From: an uncultured Marvinbryantia sp.
GTDB taxonomy: Bacteria > Bacillota > Clostridia > Lachnospirales > Lachnospiraceae
Direction: 5' to 3'
DNA length: 61,877 bases
Assembly (NCBI GenBank): GCA_937915375.1
Contig: CALDMO010000019.1
Span: 1 to 61,877, forward strand
Shown one piece after another: positions 25,849-34,710 of this stretch. Within the stretch, counting starts at the first letter, position 1; every line of letters begins with the position of its first letter. The notes under the pieces were generated by a model, which was given only the letters and a program-made list of their open reading frames with translations, was not told the DNA's origin and did not search any database. A program made the position numbers and the translations under genes.

Positions 25849-28800
25849 CTACCGCAGCATGAACGGTTCCTTCTGCACACTGAAATTGGGATTATAATAC
25901 GGATCGCCCGCATCTACTGTCTCACCCCAGCGCTCCCGGAATCTTGCCACCTCTTTTTCAAAACGCTTTGCTTTTTCCGGCGTATCCTCATAACCGCGCG
26001 ATTTAGATTCATAATGATACCACATCGAAAACGGCTGCAGTACATTCAGATATCCCGCCTCTCTCACACGCAGACAGAAATCTACATCATTTAAAGCCAC
26101 CGCGAAGGATTCATCAAGCCCTCCCGCCTGCTCGTAGACGTCTCTGCGCACCATCAGACAGGCCGCCGTCACCGCGCTGAAATTACCGATAATACGAGCC
26201 CGCATCATATATCCCAGATCATCTTTTCCGATACGTGAAAATACATGACCTGCGAATCCGCCGAAGCCAAGAACAATCCCGGCATGCTGTACGGTATCGT
26301 CCGCAAACAAAAGCTTTGCACCCACACAGCCGGTACTCTCCTGCATACAAACTCCCAGCATCTCCCGGATACTCTCCGGTTCTATCAGTTCCGTATCATT
26401 ATTCAGCAATAAAATATACTCGCCGTTTGCTTTTTTCACACCGTAATTATTGATCGCAGAATAATTAAATTCTTTTTCCCAACGCAGAATACGAATTTGC
26501 GGAAATTCCTCGCGCAGTTTTTTATAATACGCGAATGTGGCCTTTTCCCGGCTGTTGTTTTCTACAATCAGAATTTCTACATTCGGATACGTATTTTTTT
26601 CTAAAATGGAACGCACACAGCGGTCAAGATCGTCCGTGTGATCCATATTCGGGATCACCACTGACACAAGCGGATCTCCCGGCGTCTCATACCGTACATG
26701 ATTCATTCCCCATAATGGCATAATCTCTACGGTTCCCTTACGCCCACACCGTTTCAGATGTTCCTCGATCGCATGTTTTCCGGCCTCATAAGCATAAAGC
26801 TTACTTTCCGGATTCTCTGCCGTAGAATCCGCATGCATACGCCAGTGATAAAGAATTTTCGGTATATGCCGAATATTCGCCGCAAGCTCTGTACAGCGCA
26901 AGATCAAATCATAATCCTGCGCGCCGTCAAACGCCCTGCGAAATCTTCCCACACGTTCAAACAGCTCTTTTTTCACTACAAAAAAATGTGTAATATAGTT
27001 GTGCGACCGCAATAGATCCGGCGAAAAATCCGGTTTTAAATTCGGATCAAAATAACGGTCAGAGTTCATACTGATCTTATCCTCATCGGTATATACTACA
27101 TCTGTTATTTGATCCTGCAGTGCCATCGCCACCTCGTAAAGCGCCTCCGGCGCCAGCAGATCATCATGATCCAAAAGTCCGATAAACGCTCCCGTCGCCA
27201 ATTCTGCTGCCGCATTCGTATTTTCGGCAATACCGCCGTTTTCTTTTAAGGAAATAAAGCGAATGCGCGCATCTTTATCGGCATAATCGGTCAGACAATT
27301 CGTCAGATCATCATTCATACTGGCATCCGCAATACAAAGTTCCCAGTTGCGGTAACTTTGGCATCGCACAGACTCAATCATTTCTGTCAAATACCGCATT
27401 GGCGTACGATAAACCGGTACTAAAATACTGATCTTCGGCTCATAAAACGGCCGATACAGCCGCTGCCGTTCCAGCGTCTTTTCATCCGCCCGATGCGCGG
27501 CCGCCCAAAGCTGATATTCCTCCTGTTTCTGTGCCTTTTCTTTTTTGCCATGAAGCAGCTTTATCTGATTACCGACATTGTTGCGTGTCCGACGCACCTT
27601 TTCCAGCGCCCGGAATCCTTTCGTCTGATAAATACCGGAAAGGAGCCCTTCCGCCTTTTCCATCCGTGCACGGTATTCCTCCATGCGTTCACTTCGCCGG
27701 CTCAGCTGTTCCAACGCCTCCGCCGTCGATAAAACACGGATATTACCGCGAATAACGATCGTATGGATTCCTTCAAAATCTCCTTCTATTTCATAAATAG
27801 GATCTGTTGTAAAAAACATATCCCGGCCATTCTCTTTTTGCCCATTGACAGCTGTAAATGCCAACGGTTTCTCCGCCGAAACACAGTCAATCGCTATATT
27901 ACAAACCTTTCCTTCCAGCGGATCCCAGCGCAGATGTTTCGGCGCTTCCAGCCCATACAGAGAAAAGCTGACACAAAAGCTGCCGTCCTCTTTTACCTGC
28001 AGCGGAGAAACAATACTGTTTTCCTGTGTGAACTGTTCTGTTTCACCATAAAACAAGGTACTGCCATAGCGTCCGGCTCTTTGTTCTGACACACCAGTTT
28101 CTGAATCTGCCAGAGAAACGCAGCCCGGCGTAATAAAACGATACAGTTCGCGAATCGGTACATGACTGCCTGTCACATATTGCTGAAACGCCTTTTCTAA
28201 CCGCTCGTACAGACGCTGCGCTGCCATATCAAATCCAACTTCTTCCATCAGCGCCGCAATCTCTTCCGGCTGCTTTGTAACATTTCTCTGAATAAAATAA
28301 TGCCAGATACGATAACATACAAACTCTACCGGAATCGGAAAATCAAATGTCCACTCGAAATCAATCAGATGCCGCTGTTTTCCACATAACAGAACGTTTT
28401 CTGTTACCAGATCCAGATCCGTCACTGGCATACTCATAACATTTCCCGGCACATCAATGTCACCGAACACCTCTGTAAATGCCTCTGTCTTTTCAAACGG
28501 AACTGTTGCCAGCGCGCGGATTTTCTCCAGATAATGGTTCATCTGTTCTGCTGCCGCCTCTTTATTTCCGCCGTTCCAGAGTTCATAAAGCTGCTGCTCC
28601 AGCGTCACAGCTCCATCAATATAAGCAAACACTGCTTCGCCGACTCTGCTCGTTTGTAATTCATTTACACAAATTCCGGTATCTGAAAACAACGCTTTCA
28701 AAGACTGTGCATGTTCTTTTATTTTTTCAATAAACTCGATCCCCTGCGGACCATCCGCAATTTTATGCACGGAAACTGTTCCGTCCGCCGCTTTCATAAT

Positions 28801-29805
28801 ATTCGTGCGGACAGCAAATGTCCGGCTGCGTTCGTTGGAAAATTTGGAATAAAGCACCCGCTCTGTCTGCCTCTGCCATCCGCCTTCTTTTTCCAGCACA
28901 ACCAGATAAGAATTAGAAAACAATGGAAATACGCCGCTCTCTAACAACGAATCATAAACTTTTGTTTCATCGAAAAGCACCATACGTTCCCGATCAAAGT
29001 TCCATATATTATTATTTAATTCTCCCTTTTTCGGAAGATACTCATCTGAATACACATTCATCGGCAGTTTATAATCCGGATACGGATAATAAAACTGACG
29101 TTTTTTAAGCCCTGCCTGATCAAACAGCAATTCCAGTGCCGGTCGGGAAAACGTACGTACTCCAGTTTCTTTATTGGGATAGTTCTCCAATCCCTCAAAA
29201 AGATTTCCGGTATGGTCTTCTCTGCAGCCTGCCCAATATTTTAATCCCAGCCGATTTTCAATTGCGATCACCAGTTTGCCGCCCGGTTTTAAATGACTCA
29301 TTACCTGCCGCAGAAATTCTGTATACGGCGCTTCTGTACCGATATAACCTTTCGCATACTCAAACACGCCGATCAGCGTAACATAATCGTACTGTTCCGT
29401 TAAATTCGGTTCAATATCCTGAAAATTTCCGACAATAATACGAATATTATCCAGATCCTTATGGCGATTAGCATTGACCAGACTGCGTTTTTTTGACAGA
29501 TCGACACAAGTTACAGAACCTGCCTTTCGCGCCAACGCGCCTGTAATTGCCCCGCACCCTGCTCCGATTTCCAGTACCTTATCCGTCTTTTTCATGGGCA
29601 TCCAGTCAATAATATTTTGCCGTATATGCGACATATGATAAAGAACGGCCCAATCTTTCTCACGGTCAATCACCTGATTTAATTCCTCTTCACTGTAATT
29701 TTCCGCAATCTCAAGCAAACGGTCCTCAATCGCGCCGTCACTGTAAAGATCCTCACCCGGATACCAGGTATAATCCATACAAACCTTTCCGATATATTCC
29801 TGCAT
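25849..29805 (-). CDS. Methyltransferase + kinase-like + coiled coil + tandem GT2 fusion (WbdD-like chain terminator fused to polymerase)
   Basis: The predicted protein has 1318 residues. Residues 45-240 are a SAM methyltransferase (VLEIGAGCGAITG near 77). Residues 310-560 look like a protein-kinase/APH-type fold: SVHKIADG (Lys near 348), then TDLDLVTENVLL (Asp near 463-465, Asn near 470) and LIDFEW (Asp near 482). Residues 590-690 are beta-rich and 695-780 are probably coiled coil. Two GT-A domains follow: 791-1010 (LLDHDDLL, YTDEDK) and 1047-1318 (LLNNDTEL), both intact, with the AGDPYYNPNF ending. The start is the ATG at 29805 behind GAGGAG; an upstream in-frame ATG would overlap wzt. It lies after wzt, whose C-terminal domain binds glycan ends in known systems. 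Chain capping by phosphate and methyl is inference from WbdD. Confidence 0.75.
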   Translation of the reverse strand: MQEYIGKVCMDYTWYPGEDLYSDGAIEDRLLEIAENYSEEELNQVIDREKDWAVLYHMSHIRQNIIDWMPMKKTDKVLEIGAGCGAITGALARKAGSVTCVDLSKKRSLVNANRHKDLDNIRIIVGNFQDIEPNLTEQYDYVTLIGVFEYAKGYIGTEAPYTEFLRQVMSHLKPGGKLVIAIENRLGLKYWAGCREDHTGNLFEGLENYPNKETGVRTFSRPALELLFDQAGLKKRQFYYPYPDYKLPMNVYSDEYLPKKGELNNNIWNFDRERMVLFDETKVYDSLLESGVFPLFSNSYLVVLEKEGGWQRQTERVLYSKFSNERSRTFAVRTNIMKAADGTVSVHKIADGPQGIEFIEKIKEHAQSLKALFSDTGICVNELQTSRVGEAVFAYIDGAVTLEQQLYELWNGGNKEAAAEQMNHYLEKIRALATVPFEKTEAFTEVFGDIDVPGNVMSMPVTDLDLVTENVLLCGKQRHLIDFEWTFDFPIPVEFVCYRIWHYFIQRNVTKQPEEIAALMEEVGFDMAAQRLYERLEKAFQQYVTGSHVPIRELYRFITPGCVSLADSETGVSEQRAGRYGSTLFYGETEQFTQENSIVSPLQVKEDGSFCVSFSLYGLEAPKHLRWDPLEGKVCNIAIDCVSAEKPLAFTAVNGQKENGRDMFFTTDPIYEIEGDFEGIHTIVIRGNIRVLSTAEALEQLSRRSERMEEYRARMEKAEGLLSGIYQTKGFRALEKVRRTRNNVGNQIKLLHGKKEKAQKQEEYQLWAAAHRADEKTLERQRLYRPFYEPKISILVPVYRTPMRYLTEMIESVRCQSYRNWELCIADASMNDDLTNCLTDYADKDARIRFISLKENGGIAENTNAAAELATGAFIGLLDHDDLLAPEALYEVAMALQDQITDVVYTDEDKISMNSDRYFDPNLKPDFSPDLLRSHNYITHFFVVKKELFERVGRFRRAFDGAQDYDLILRCTELAANIRHIPKILYHWRMHADSTAENPESKLYAYEAGKHAIEEHLKRCGRKGTVEIMPLWGMNHVRYETPGDPLVSVVIPNMDHTDDLDRCVRSILEKNTYPNVEILIVENNSREKATFAYYKKLREEFPQIRILRWEKEFNYSAINNYGVKKANGEYILLLNNDTELIEPESIREMLGVCMQESTGCVGAKLLFADDTVQHAGIVLGFGGFAGHVFSRIGKDDLGYMMRARIIGNFSAVTAACLMVRRDVYEQAGGLDESFAVALNDVDFCLRVREAGYLNVLQPFSMWYHYESKSRGYEDTPEKAKRFEKEVARFRERWGETVDAGDPYYNPNFSVQKEPFMLR

Positions 29806-29905
29806 ACTCTCCTCTTTTCCGTATTGTTCCGCCTTTTGAAGCTGATGCGCCTGGACAGGTCGCCGCTCTCTCCAGCCATGCTCCGGCCTGCCCGCGTGTC
29901 TGCTT

Positions 29906-31216
29906 CTATTCTGTCTCAAAATTCTCTTTTCCACCGAGTAACGTCACCTCTGAATTCATATCATAAAAACCAACTGTATTTTTACTTGAAACAATTGTCA
30001 GATTGCATACCTCATAGAGACGATGATGCACAACAAAATCGCTGCCGTCATACCCGGTGCAGCCAAGAGAAAGCATATATTCACCGCCCTGCATGTCCAT
30101 ATTCTGAGTAAACGCGATTTCCTGAATCTCTCCCGGTCCTTTAGACTGTACATTGATACGCTCAAACAGACTGTTTGTGCCGGTAATCTCTGTTCCCTTC
30201 AGGTTCGTGATCGTAAACGCGTAGATTGGATCGTCGATTTTTTCTTTAAATTTCACACGCATACGAATGCTGCAGCGGCTGCCTTTCTGTAAGGTATTAG
30301 AAGAATTGCCGTCTTCGTCAAGCACATTAAAACCGATGATCTCTGCCCGTCCATCGCCATATTCGTTAATGTCCGGATTTAATTCAAACGACGGTGTCCA
30401 GATGTCTGTCTCTTTTTTATTCACTGACGCGGCGGTAAGCGAATCCTCCGAATCCGGTTTCACCGCCTCCAGTGTTTCTAAATCCAGCTGATTTACCAAC
30501 AGCTTTTTATAGAGATCAACCATTTCTTTCGGCGCTCCCTCGGCAAGCTTCACACCCTGATTTAATAAAATCACCCGGTCGCAATACTTGCTGATACTGC
30601 TCAAGTCGTGGCTGACGATCAGAATGGTTTTTCCCATTTCCTTAAATTCCTCAAATTTACGGAAACACTTCGTCTGGAAAAACACATCTCCCACAGAAAG
30701 CGCCTCGTCCACGATTAAAATTTCCGGATCAATGTTAATTGCCACAGCAAAAGCCAGCCGTACAAACATACCGCTGGAATACGTTTTAACAGGCTGATAT
30801 ACAAAATCACCGATATCCGCAAATTCCAGAATCTCCGGCAGCTTTGCCTTTATCTCCTCCTCCGAAAATCCTATCATCGTACCGTTTAAAAATATATTTT
30901 CAATACCGGTATATTCCATATTAAATCCGGCGCCCAATTCCAGCAGTGCGGAAATGCGGCCATTGACGCGTAAATTTCCCTCTGTCTGATTCAATACACC
31001 GGTAATGATTTTCAGAATCGTTGATTTTCCGGAACCATTTGTTCCGATAATACCAACTGTTTCACCTTTCCTAATATCAAAATTGATGTCCTTGAGCGCA
31101 TAGTGCTCCCGGACATCGACTTTGATTCCAAGCGTCTCACGCAAACGGTCAGACGGCTTTCTATATAATTTATACATTTTGCTCAGGTGTTCCACCTGAA
31201 TCGCTATTTCATTCAT
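29906..31216 (-). CDS. wzt: ABC transporter ATPase for polysaccharide export (Wzt) with C-terminal glycan-binding domain
   Basis: The ATPase part (about 1-245) has Walker A GTNGSGKST (near 65), the shortened signature YSSGMFVRLAFA typical for Wzt/TagH proteins and Walker B ILIVDEALSVGD. The C-terminal 150 residues (after about 285) are beta-rich and match the Wzt C-terminal domain, which in Gram-negative systems recognises the capped end of the chain. I place the start at the ATG at 31216 because AAAGGAG lies just before it; the frame extends upstream into the gap. The permease gene is 31 bases upstream. Confidence 0.92.
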   Translation of the reverse strand: MNEIAIQVEHLSKMYKLYRKPSDRLRETLGIKVDVREHYALKDINFDIRKGETVGIIGTNGSGKSTILKIITGVLNQTEGNLRVNGRISALLELGAGFNMEYTGIENIFLNGTMIGFSEEEIKAKLPEILEFADIGDFVYQPVKTYSSGMFVRLAFAVAINIDPEILIVDEALSVGDVFFQTKCFRKFEEFKEMGKTILIVSHDLSSISKYCDRVILLNQGVKLAEGAPKEMVDLYKKLLVNQLDLETLEAVKPDSEDSLTAASVNKKETDIWTPSFELNPDINEYGDGRAEIIGFNVLDEDGNSSNTLQKGSRCSIRMRVKFKEKIDDPIYAFTITNLKGTEITGTNSLFERINVQSKGPGEIQEIAFTQNMDMQGGEYMLSLGCTGYDGSDFVVHHRLYEVCNLTIVSSKNTVGFYDMNSEVTLLGGKENFETE

Positions 31217-31247
31217 CTGCTGCTCCTTTTGTCTGCAGTTATACTTC

Positions 31248-32057
31248 CTAAAGTACATCTGCAAAATGTACTTTCAGTTTTTTAAACAGACGCGCTCCTA
31301 AAAGGAATACGATCACTGTGAAACACCAGAAATACAGAGTCTGTCCCTGACGTTCCCAGAACCAGACCTTGTCGATAAATGCATCCCTGTAACCGTTTAC
31401 AATATAAAACATCGGATTAAGTTTCAGGATTTTCGCAATCAGAGAATCTGACGCTACTCCCATATCCTGAAAATTCCACATGATCGGTGTCATCCAGACA
31501 CCAATCTGCAGTCCGATGACAATGATCTGTTTTAAATCCCGGAAAAATACCACTACTGCACAGGTTGTGTATGACAACGCCAGCACAAGCAAAAAGGCGC
31601 ACATACTGTAATATATAATCTGGAGATCATAAAGATCCGGCCAGAATCCGTATCCCGCAAAAAGCAGCACTGTAAACAATACAAAAAACAAATGTACAAA
31701 CAACGCCGCAATAATCCGCACAATCGGCAGAATGCTGATCTTAAATACTACTTTTTTGACCAGATAAGAATACTCTATCAAGCAGTCCGTACTCTGTACC
31801 AATGCCTCCTGAAAGAAAAACCAGGGCACCAGCCCGGCTATCAGCCAGAGTACAAACGGAACACTCCGCTGTGCTCCCGGCCGAACTACACCGAATACAA
31901 ACCAATATACACAGACCGTTACAACCGGTTGGATAAACGCCCAGATAATACCCAGATATGAGCCCGCATACTTGGTCTTGAAATCATTTTTCGCAAGTTT
32001 CCAGATCAATGCCCGGTTATGATACAGTTCTCCCGGAAGAGAAAGAAACTTATTCAT
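31248..32057 (-). CDS. wzm: ABC transporter permease for polysaccharide export (Wzm)
   Basis: The 269-residue protein has six membrane helices and the ABC-2 type signature (WKLAKNDFKTKYAGSYLG near residue 20, NPMFYIVNGYRD near the last third). It forms the export channel with Wzt for undecaprenyl-linked glycan. The likely start is the ATG at 32057, which shares ATGAATAA with the rmlC stop and has GGGAG upstream; an ATG at 32090 lies further inside rmlC. Confidence 0.92.
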   Translation of the reverse strand: MNKFLSLPGELYHNRALIWKLAKNDFKTKYAGSYLGIIWAFIQPVVTVCVYWFVFGVVRPGAQRSVPFVLWLIAGLVPWFFFQEALVQSTDCLIEYSYLVKKVVFKISILPIVRIIAALFVHLFFVLFTVLLFAGYGFWPDLYDLQIIYYSMCAFLLVLALSYTTCAVVVFFRDLKQIIVIGLQIGVWMTPIMWNFQDMGVASDSLIAKILKLNPMFYIVNGYRDAFIDKVWFWERQGQTLYFWCFTVIVFLLGARLFKKLKVHFADVL

Positions 32058-32625
32058 CTGCACTGCACTCCCGCTGTTTTTCGTATTCACGGATACCGCC
32101 CCAATTCTGATCTTTCTCAGAAATGATCAGCTGCATATCCTCCGGAATCGGCCATTTTACACCGATTTCCGGATCGTTCCAGGCAATCCCGCCCTCATCA
32201 TTCGGGTGATAAAAATCCGTACATTTATAAGCAAACTCTGCCGATTCTGACAGAACCACAAAACCATGCGCAAAATTTTTCGGAATAAAAAACTGTTTTT
32301 TATTTTCCGCAGAAAGCAGTACACCATACCATTTTCCGTATGTTTCAGAATCTTTTCTCAAATCGACCGCCACATCAAAAACTTCCCCGGAAACAACGCG
32401 TACCAATTTATCCTGCGGGTAATTAATCTGGAAATGAAGCCCGCGCAGCACACCTTTCTTAGAAGAAGACTGATTGTCCTGCACAAATTCCATATCAATT
32501 CCGGCTGCCTTATAATCATTATAATTATAGGTTTCCATAAAATAACCTCTCTCATCCCCAAAAACAGCCGGAGTGATAATTTTCAGTCCTTCAATCTCAC
32601 ATGTTTCTACTGTAATCTTTCCCAT
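32050..32625 (-). CDS. rfbC: dTDP-4-dehydrorhamnose 3,5-epimerase
   Basis: RmlC epimerises C3 and C5 of dTDP-4-keto-6-deoxyglucose. The 191-residue cupin protein has the FGDERGYFMETYN segment near the N-terminus, the catalytic His in VLRGLHFQ (near 63), KLVRVVSGEVFDVAVDLR, and NFAHGFVVLSE. The length is that of the family. It overlaps wzm and lies one base after rmlA. Confidence 0.95.
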   Translation of the reverse strand: MGKITVETCEIEGLKIITPAVFGDERGYFMETYNYNDYKAAGIDMEFVQDNQSSSKKGVLRGLHFQINYPQDKLVRVVSGEVFDVAVDLRKDSETYGKWYGVLLSAENKKQFFIPKNFAHGFVVLSESAEFAYKCTDFYHPNDEGGIAWNDPEIGVKWPIPEDMQLIISEKDQNWGGIREYEKQRECSADE

Positions 32626-32626
32626 T

Positions 32627-33502
32627 CTATTTGCCCAGTCCTTCCGCTACTTCTACCAGATACTGCCCGTAGGCCGTCTTTAACAACGGCTGCGCCAACG
32701 CCAGCAGCTGCTCTTTTGTAATAAATCCTCGTTTATAGGCAATCTCCTCAATGCAGGAAATGTAAAGTCCCTGTCGCTTCTGGAAAGCTGCCACAAAATC
32801 CGCCGCATCTAAAAGAGCGTCGTGATTACCGGTATCCAGCCATGCAAAGCCGCGGCCAAGCGTTTCTACCTGCAGGGTACCTCTCTGTAAATATTCGTTA
32901 TTTACACTAGTGATCTCAATCTCGCCTCTGGCGGACGGCTTGACATTTTTCGCAATCTCCACCACATCATTATCATAAAAATAGAGTCCCGGAACCGCGT
33001 AATTACTCTTCGGATGCTCCGGTTTTTCCTCAATCGAGAGCGCTTTTCCCTTCTCGTCAAATTCTACCACACCGTATTCCCGCGGATCACGCACATAATA
33101 ACCAAAAATCGTCGCTCCTTTTTCTCTGGCCGCTGCCGCCTGCAGCACCTTTGAAAAGCTTTGACCATAAAAAATATTATCGCCAAGCACCAGCGCAACA
33201 CGATCGTTTCCGATAAAATCAGCGCCAATGATAAACGCGTCGGCCAGCCCGCGCGGTTCTTCCTGAATCGCATACGATAATTTCAGACCAAGCTGCTCGC
33301 CGCTTCCAAACAGTTCTTCAAACACCGGAAGATCCCTCGGCGTAGAAATAATCAAAATCTCACGAATACCGGCCAGCATCAGCGTAGACAACGGATAATA
33401 GATCATCGGCTTGTCATAGACCGGCATGATTTGTTTTGAAATTGCCTTTGTCAGCGGATACAGGCGCGTGCCTGATCCCCCTGCTAAAATGATACCTTTC
33501 AT
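32627..33502 (-). CDS. rfbA: Glucose-1-phosphate thymidylyltransferase
   Basis: RmlA joins dTTP and glucose 1-phosphate to dTDP-glucose, the first step of the pathway. The 291-residue protein has GGSGTRLYPLT (near 8), KQIMPVYDKPMIYYPLS, the EEPRGLADAF segment and LGDNIFYG. The gene overlaps rmlB by 4 bases (ATGA), so the two are coupled. Confidence 0.97.
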   Translation of the reverse strand: MKGIILAGGSGTRLYPLTKAISKQIMPVYDKPMIYYPLSTLMLAGIREILIISTPRDLPVFEELFGSGEQLGLKLSYAIQEEPRGLADAFIIGADFIGNDRVALVLGDNIFYGQSFSKVLQAAAAREKGATIFGYYVRDPREYGVVEFDEKGKALSIEEKPEHPKSNYAVPGLYFYDNDVVEIAKNVKPSARGEIEITSVNNEYLQRGTLQVETLGRGFAWLDTGNHDALLDAADFVAAFQKRQGLYISCIEEIAYKRGFITKEQLLALAQPLLKTAYGQYLVEVAEGLGK

Positions 33503-34578
33503 GCTTTATACATCTCCTCGTAGTATCTCTGATAATCTCCGCTGGTAACATTTTTCATCCAGTCCTCATTCTCAAAAAACCATTTGATCGTTCTGCGGAT
33601 ACCGTCCTTAAACATGGTTTCCGGCTCCCAGCCGAGTTCTGCGCGAATTTTATCCGGCGCGATCGCATAGCGTCTGTCGTGACCTTTTCTGTCCTCCACA
33701 TAAGTGATTAAATCTTCACTGACAAGCGCCTTTCTCGGATCCCCCTCCGGCAGCATCTCCTGCAGCGTATCAAGAATAATGTGGATAATCTCAATATTCT
33801 GCTTTTCATTATGTCCGCCGATGTTGTACGTTTCAAACAGGCGGCCTTTCTCCTGTACCATGTCGATGCCCTTGGCGTGATCTTCCACATACAGCCAGTC
33901 ACGCACATTCTTGCCGTCACCGTACACCGGAAGTTTTTTGCCTTGCAGTGCATTGTTAATAATCAGCGGGATCAATTTTTCCGGGAACTGGTACGGACCA
34001 TAGTTATTGCTGCAGTTTGTGATATTCGCCGGGAATTTATACGTATCCATATACGATTTTACCAGCATATCTGAAGATGCCTTGCTCGCAGAATACGGGC
34101 TGTGCGGATCGTACGGAGTCGTCTCATAAAAATATTCGCCCTCGTTTTCCAATGAACCATACACTTCATCTGTGGAAACATGCAGGAATTTTTTGTCTTC
34201 TTTAAAGCTTCCGTCCGGCAGTTCCCACACTGCTTTCGCCGCATTTAACATTACCAGCGTGCCAAGAACATTCGTTCTTACAAATACCTCCGGATTTTTA
34301 ATGCTGCGGTCCACATGGCTCTCCGCCGCGAAATGTACCACACGGTCAATATCATTTTCCTCAAAAATCTTCGTGATCGCTGCGCTGTCCGTGATATCCG
34401 CTTTTATAAACGTATAATTGTCACGGTTTTCCACATCACGCAGATTTTCCAGATTTCCTGCATAAGTCAGGCAGTCCACATTGATAATACGGATATCATT
34501 GTCATATTTTTTAAACATATAATGAATGTAATTTGAGCCAATAAATCCGGCGCCGCCGGTAACAAGATAGGTTCTCAT
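33499..34578 (-). CDS. rfbB: dTDP-glucose 4,6-dehydratase
   Basis: RmlB makes dTDP-4-keto-6-deoxyglucose, the branch point to rhamnose and to the amino sugar made by WecE. The protein of 359 residues is an extended SDR with the NAD motif TGGAGFIGSNY, HFAAESHVDRS, the STDEVYG segment and the catalytic YSASKASSD. I use the ATG at 34578, which has GGAGG 8 nt upstream; a TTG five codons earlier overlaps that site. It is the first gene of the glycan locus. No convincing promoter could be assigned in the A/T-rich gap before it, although TATACT-like hexamers are present. Confidence 0.96.
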   Translation of the reverse strand: MRTYLVTGGAGFIGSNYIHYMFKKYDNDIRIINVDCLTYAGNLENLRDVENRDNYTFIKADITDSAAITKIFEENDIDRVVHFAAESHVDRSIKNPEVFVRTNVLGTLVMLNAAKAVWELPDGSFKEDKKFLHVSTDEVYGSLENEGEYFYETTPYDPHSPYSASKASSDMLVKSYMDTYKFPANITNCSNNYGPYQFPEKLIPLIINNALQGKKLPVYGDGKNVRDWLYVEDHAKGIDMVQEKGRLFETYNIGGHNEKQNIEIIHIILDTLQEMLPEGDPRKALVSEDLITYVEDRKGHDRRYAIAPDKIRAELGWEPETMFKDGIRRTIKWFFENEDWMKNVTSGDYQRYYEEMYKA

Positions 34579-34664
34579 AGGATTTTCCTCCAATATTTAC
34601 GTAAAAGTTTTGTAACATCTTTATTTATTACATAGTTATGATATAGTATAACGCAAAAACAAAA

Positions 34665-34707
34665 AAAGGGCAAGTATCAGATATATCCTCCCGATACCGG
34701 CCCGTTT
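34665..34707 (-). terminator. Intrinsic terminator after the heterodimeric ABC exporter
   Basis: On the minus strand GGGC...GGTATC pairs with GATAC...GCCC and is followed by seven T. It isolates the exporter from the glycan locus. Confidence 0.85.
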
Positions 34708-34710
34708 CCT

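Noticed and set aside
29806..29934. N-terminal extension of 43 codons for the methyltransferase-kinase-GT2 protein
   Set aside because: It overlaps wzt, has no ribosome binding site and an Arg/His/Gln-rich sequence unlike the protein; the ATG at 29805 has GAGGAG.
34594..34664. Promoter of the rmlB operon
   Set aside because: Several TATA-like hexamers exist, but none has a matching -35 box at 16-18 nt, so no site was assigned.
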